A stretch of 64,000 nt of DNA from Orychophragmus violaceus (lineage: Eukaryota; Streptophyta; Magnoliopsida; Brassicales; Brassicaceae): NCBI GenBank assembly GCA_030180135.1, contig CM058230.1, positions 101,300,439-101,364,438 of the forward strand, in the 5' to 3' direction. Made by a program: the position numbers and the translations under genes. Shown here piece by piece: positions 60,156 through 64,000 of this stretch (positions within the stretch are counted from its first letter, which is position 1; each line of letters opens with the position of its first letter). Below the pieces are notes generated by a model that ran no database searches, was not told where the DNA came from, and worked only from the letters and a program-made list of their open reading frames with translations.

Positions 60156-61488
60156 GTCAAATCTCTTCCAATAGTCAAGCTAATGACTAAAAACAAGCGC
60201 TGATTGGGAGGCAACCCACTGTTAGGTTCGTTTTTGTTTTTGTTTTTTCGTTTTGATTTGGTATTTTAATTTTTCTGTTTAAGTGTGTTCAGAGCTGAGG
60301 GAAACAAGAATAATCGCATTGCATCGATCGACACACATTGTGCATCGGTCGATGCAGTCGCGATTTACGGTTTAACGAATTGATTGCGGTTCAGACATCG
60401 GTTATCTACATAACCGCGAGCGATAATCGCCTTGCATCGATCGACACCCTTGGGCATCGATCGACGCAGGGCGACGACAGGTAAGTGTTCTGCAACTTTT
60501 CGGATTGTTTCAAATTTGATTATTATTTTCACCGAGCTCATGCCTTGATTACACTTGGGACAGTGTAGTTTAAGTGTGGGGGAGGAAGCTACTGACGCAC
60601 GCTTTTGTTTTCTTAGTTTTTCAAAATTTGTTTTATTGAGTCAAAATTTGTATGAAACTATGATTTTTCGAGGAAAATTTTCGCTTGAACAGGAACTAAG
60701 TGACCATTGGACAGACTTGCAGAGCCTCTATGACTATTAGAAAACTCAGACACGGAACAACCTACTGGGAACACCCACATCACTTCAAGTATCAGAGGAT
60801 CCTTTTACTGACTTCAACCTTAATACTGACTTAAATTTCTCACCTAAGGGCTTGGTATACTTTGTGTCGGATTCCCTTGTTAGTTCTGACACAGCCTGTC
60901 AACCTATCCTATTTAGTCCCCTTCTCCCCTTCCATAAAGTAAAAAAAAAAAAAAAAAGTAATAAACTGAGGATGAGTTAGTAACTCCGAAGTGGTCATGG
61001 GAATGGTAGTTACAACTTTCATATCCTGTGCATCCATGGAATGTGTCCAAAGTACACCCCATAACGGGAAGAACACTGATAAAAAAAATAAAATGATACC
61101 CAGTGGGGGAAAATCAGTTGTTAAGGAAGGGAAAGAGAAGAAAGGGACTAGAGAAAGATAGTATGGTGGTTTAGAGCTGATAAGGTAAGAATCTATGTGC
61201 CTTTGATCGATACTCCTTAGGTGAGACCACACTTAAATACTTGCAGAAGTCAGTAGGGTGAATTTGAATGCGTGAATGTGATTGTGGAGTTTACTTAGGA
61301 CAGTTGCTAAGTGTGGGGGAAGTATATTGTGGTCTTGAGTTCTGCAGGAAAGTTTTTAGTGGATTACTAAGTGAATGTGAATGTGAAAGTTCCTAAGACG
61401 AAATGAGTTTCTGTGTTTTCAAACTTCTTTTTTTATGCTTTGGTTCTTTACTTGCTTGAGGGCAAGCAAGAGCTAAATGTGGGGGAGT
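60156..61488 (+). other. 3' non-coding region with repeated purine tracts
   Basis: It has no convincing frame. Motif pairs lie at 60321 and 60434. Purine-tract-like AGTGTGGGGGA occurs at about 60574 and 61310, in addition to the functional one at 61478-61487. A 16-base A run is at 60942. Confidence 0.75.
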
Positions 61489-62660
61489 TGATATACCATG
61501 GATTTTAACCATGGTATATGTGTCATTTATCGAGTCTTTCACTATGTTTTGGAGTCTTTTAGTTATGTTTACAGGTCTAAAGACGTTTGGAGCGGAATTG
61601 GACATTATAAAGCATTCTGGAGCATTTTGGGGATTTAACCCGAGAGATGGACTTCACTGTCGAATTCACAGACCTGCATCGATCGATACACCTGTGGCAA
61701 CGATCGATGCAAGGTCGACGCAGACATTCTCGCGAGCGTTTAATGAGAAGAATTGGATATTGCAAGTTTGCCCAGAAGTTTCCATAATTACAAAGAAGCC
61801 CCAGCCGACTTTAGACCATTATATAAGAGTTTTTAAGCCATTGTTTAGGCTACGCTTTACTTTAGTTTTATTTTATTTCAGAGAGCCTTAGGGGCTGATC
61901 TTGTTCTCGAAAGAGACTTGATTTCGAACCCCTGTTGATTATTCTGTTTAATGATATTTGGTTTTCTACTTATGATATTTTCTGTCTCAATGAACATGTC
62001 TGAGTAGTTTACCTGTTAGGTTGAAGGATTCTCATTAGGGATTTCATGGAACTATAGTTTAAATCAATCTGTAGGGATTCATATCTGCTAGTTCTTTATC
62101 TAAGTTGTTCTTAATGCTTAATCTGAAGTAGCTAATCAGAATTATGATGTTAGGTTGATTAATGCGGCGGAAGTTGGTTAATTTAACTAGAAAGAACCTA
62201 GATAAGCAATTAAACTTCTCGCAAACGGAAGTTTGGTTTAGGATAATTGTGAACATATAAAACTTGGAATTAATGCTGGTTTAATCTGTTAGTTCTCGCA
62301 AACGAAAGTTTGGTTTGCTGCACTTAGACTTAGAGAATTATCGCAAAGGAATTTGGTTAATTCTATATCCGTGTTTGAGTTCTAGAACAGTTTATGATTA
62401 GGTCTCGATAGATTTATTGCTTGCGTTCCTGATTTCCTGAGAACTCCTGAAACCTAACGCTTCGCCTCCTTGCTCACAAACTCGCCTGCTACTGATTTAC
62501 TTTTCTGCTTGCTTTAGTTTCTCATTGCTTCCCCCTAGTTTAATCTTAATAGTTCTAAATCTATCGTTGACCGGAGTCCCTGTGGATTCGATACCCTAAG
62601 TACTACAACTACATCACTGTGCACTTGCAGTTAGTATAGGGATTAATTCTTGACCTATCA
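61489..62660 (+). repeat. 3' LTR of the Athila-like element
   Basis: 1172 bp, TGATATACC...CTATCA, motif pair at 61676. Followed by the CAGGT TSD. Confidence 0.95.
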
Positions 62661-62736
62661 CAGGTCCCCAGTAAGTTGGTGTAGTAATTTAGGACGTTGA
62701 TTCTTTTGTAGAATTTTCAGGCCATCAATTGCATCT

Positions 62737-63294
62737 TGTAAGAATATTTATTCTTATATGTGACCTATGTGTCTCGGTTTAATATAAAAGGTCAAGTTCA
62801 TTTTAAAGTCGGGAATTCTAATATGAAAGACGAATACCGTGATGGATCGGTTTCGATAACGGGATTAGAATTCGGGTGTATTGATAACACTCCTCCCTTG
62901 CCTTATATAGACATCTTTGGTGTCTCTTGAGTATGGCTTTTAGATGTGGCTCTTGGAGGTGCCTCTTGTAAGTGTCTCTTCTAGGTATCTCTTGGAGAAT
63001 GAAGAGAGGTCTCCTTGATGTGTATATAAAAACCACGTTGAGAGTGATAATAACACAACCATACAATACAAGAGAAACATAAGAGAAAGATTAAGGATTA
63101 TTGTCCATCAAAAAATCCATTAACGTGAAAGGCCAAAGGAAGGAGAAAATCAAGAAGTTCTTTGTTTCCATACTAAGCATCGACCAAGGTTAGACTTTAT
63201 TCTTCTACAAGAAATGTTTATGGTTGAATTGAATCAAATCTTGAATCTTCGGTAATGATTTCATAATTAAAATCATAAAGGTTACAATCTTCAT
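62737..63294 (+). mobile_element. 5' LTR of another Copia element (provisional limits)
   Basis: A TGTAAGAATATT start near 62737 and an ATCTTCA end near 63294 are directly followed by TGGTATCAGAGC (63297-63308), the initiator-Met PBS. A TATATAAAAACC stretch at 63022 fits the promoter. A possible gag start (Met-Ala-Asp-Gln-Val) is at 63385 but the frame breaks within ~20 codons. No palindromic motif pair is seen here. The 3' LTR would be outside the window. Confidence 0.6.
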
Positions 63295-63654
63295 TTGGTA
63301 TCAGAGCTAATCTAGATTTGGTTAATTCACCATTCATAAACCTACAAAGCTGCTGTAAAGCATTTGTCTCATGCATATGGTTCAATGGCTGACCAAGTCG
63401 CCACCATAACTCAGGTTCAGTTCTTCTATCTTCACAACGTTTAGGAGATTGACCATATCCGGTTTATGATTTGGTTATATAAATGCAGGAGGGTTTAGGA
63501 AAATGGTATACCGATGGATTATACGATTTGTTTTTGTTTTCTAAATGGGGGACCCGAAACGAATGTTTATTAAGAACTTTGTTGTGATGCAAGGGTAAGA
63601 GACAAAATCTCTGAGGACCTAAGAATCGCGTGAAAATGTAAGGCTATGGGTTTT

Positions 63655-64000
63655 TTTCAGAATAATGAAACACAACACACTTTGGTTCTGAAAACTTGCG
63701 TTATATTAGATTGATAATATGATCTTACAAGAACACTATCGCTCAATCTAATCTCTCAATCTCAATGATCTATACTCGATCACTTGAGCTCTCACAAATT
63801 CTCTTTCTTTTAAAATGCTTGCCCTATACACGACGCAAACTATCCCATTTATACAAGATGGGATCGCTAACCTAGTTAGCACAAAAACCCTTAAGACGAT
63901 AAACCTTATCTCTTAAGATATCTTCATAGAATCCTAGCAACCTTAACTACTTTAAGATCATAGGAAATTCTTCTAATCCGCATTGAATATTTATCTCAAA
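63655..64000 (-). mobile_element. LTR-like fragment at the window edge
   Basis: On - it reads a TATAAATGGG TATA-like box (near 63850), then a long A/G-rich leader ending near GTGTTGTGTTTCATTATTC, the layout of a Copia LTR R-U5 region. Incomplete and unconfirmed. Confidence 0.35.

Larger units (their letters stand above)
57441..62660 (+). mobile_element. Non-autonomous Athila-like LTR retrotransposon, 5.2 kb, complete
   Basis: LTRs are 57441-58622 (1182 bp) and 61489-62660 (1172 bp), TGATATACC...CTATCA, with a perfect CAGGT TSD (57436-57440 and 62661-62665). The PBS is TGGCGCCGTTGCCGGGGA at 58629, complementary to the plant tRNA-Asp(GUC) 3' end, as in Athila/Tat elements. The purine tract GTGGGGGAGT precedes the 3' LTR. 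The internal part is only 2.9 kb: one gag-like frame, then a non-coding region with the GGGAGGCAACCCA word that I associate with Athila. There is no protease, reverse transcriptase or integrase. About 10 substitutions between the LTRs (under 1%) make it a young insertion that must have been mobilised in trans. Confidence 0.92.

Noticed and set aside
61490..61891. A second protein-coding gene matching 57400-57900
   Set aside because: Both frames lie in the paired LTRs of the Athila-like element.

Overview
The window is nuclear DNA from a flowering plant, almost certainly a Brassicaceae (mustard family) species. The evidence is spliced genes with GT-AG introns, AT-rich intergenic DNA, plant-type LTR retrotransposons primed by initiator-Met or Asp tRNAs, and a three-gene order that I recall as Arabidopsis At1g55340-At1g55350-At1g55360. 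Only three convincing host genes are present, all in the first 22 kb.

Layout. 1-2.6 kb: a small DUF1639 gene on + (849-1610). 2.6-12.7 kb: a 30-exon DEK1 calpain gene on -, convergent with it. A TIR/MITE insertion sits in one DEK1 intron, one intron is GC-AG, and there are two apparent frameshifts (exons 11 and 14). 13.3-19.5 kb: intergenic DNA with a Helitron ending A|TC...CTAA|T (16037-16737, -), a TIR element (16769-17635) and CGGTT-rich degenerate repeats. 19.7-21.6 kb: a 7-exon neprosin-domain (DUF239) gene on -. 22-30 kb: AT-rich DNA, LINE scraps, and GC-rich repetitive DNA with a 77-bp array, a 24-bp array and a (GA)n tract. 30.2-46.65 kb: three Copia elements nested inside one another. 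The oldest starts at 30229 and is truncated near 46650. It is split by a second (30302-44740, TSD CATAT), which is split by a third (35724-43161, TSD CCGTT). 46.8-50.5 kb: a long LTR-like block with a purine-only tract. An inverted partial copy of its last ~0.5 kb lies just left of the Copia nest. 50.7-54 kb: a LINE ORF1 relic split by a CGGTT repeat, then a TIR element carrying a tRNA-like sequence. 54-57.4 kb: repetitive DNA with a 16-bp minisatellite. 57.4-62.7 kb: a complete, young, non-autonomous Athila-like element (TSD CAGGT, tRNA-Asp PBS). 62.7-64 kb: a 5' Copia LTR with its PBS, and an LTR-like piece at the edge.

The most unusual signal is a 14-bp palindrome, GTGTCGATCGACAC, with close variants. 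It occurs mainly as pairs about 21 bp centre to centre, in all three Copia elements and also in the unrelated Athila-like element: in LTRs, in leaders, in a 3' untranslated region and inside a reading frame. One LTR of the inner Copia has gained or lost exactly one 21-bp unit relative to its partner. This looks like a shared, selected cis-element of different retrotransposon lineages (a DNA-binding site, or an RNA dimerisation or packaging signal). I know of no description of it, but I cannot search.

All exon boundaries, LTR ends and TSDs were read by eye from the sequence. Family names come from recognised protein motifs and recall, not from database searches.
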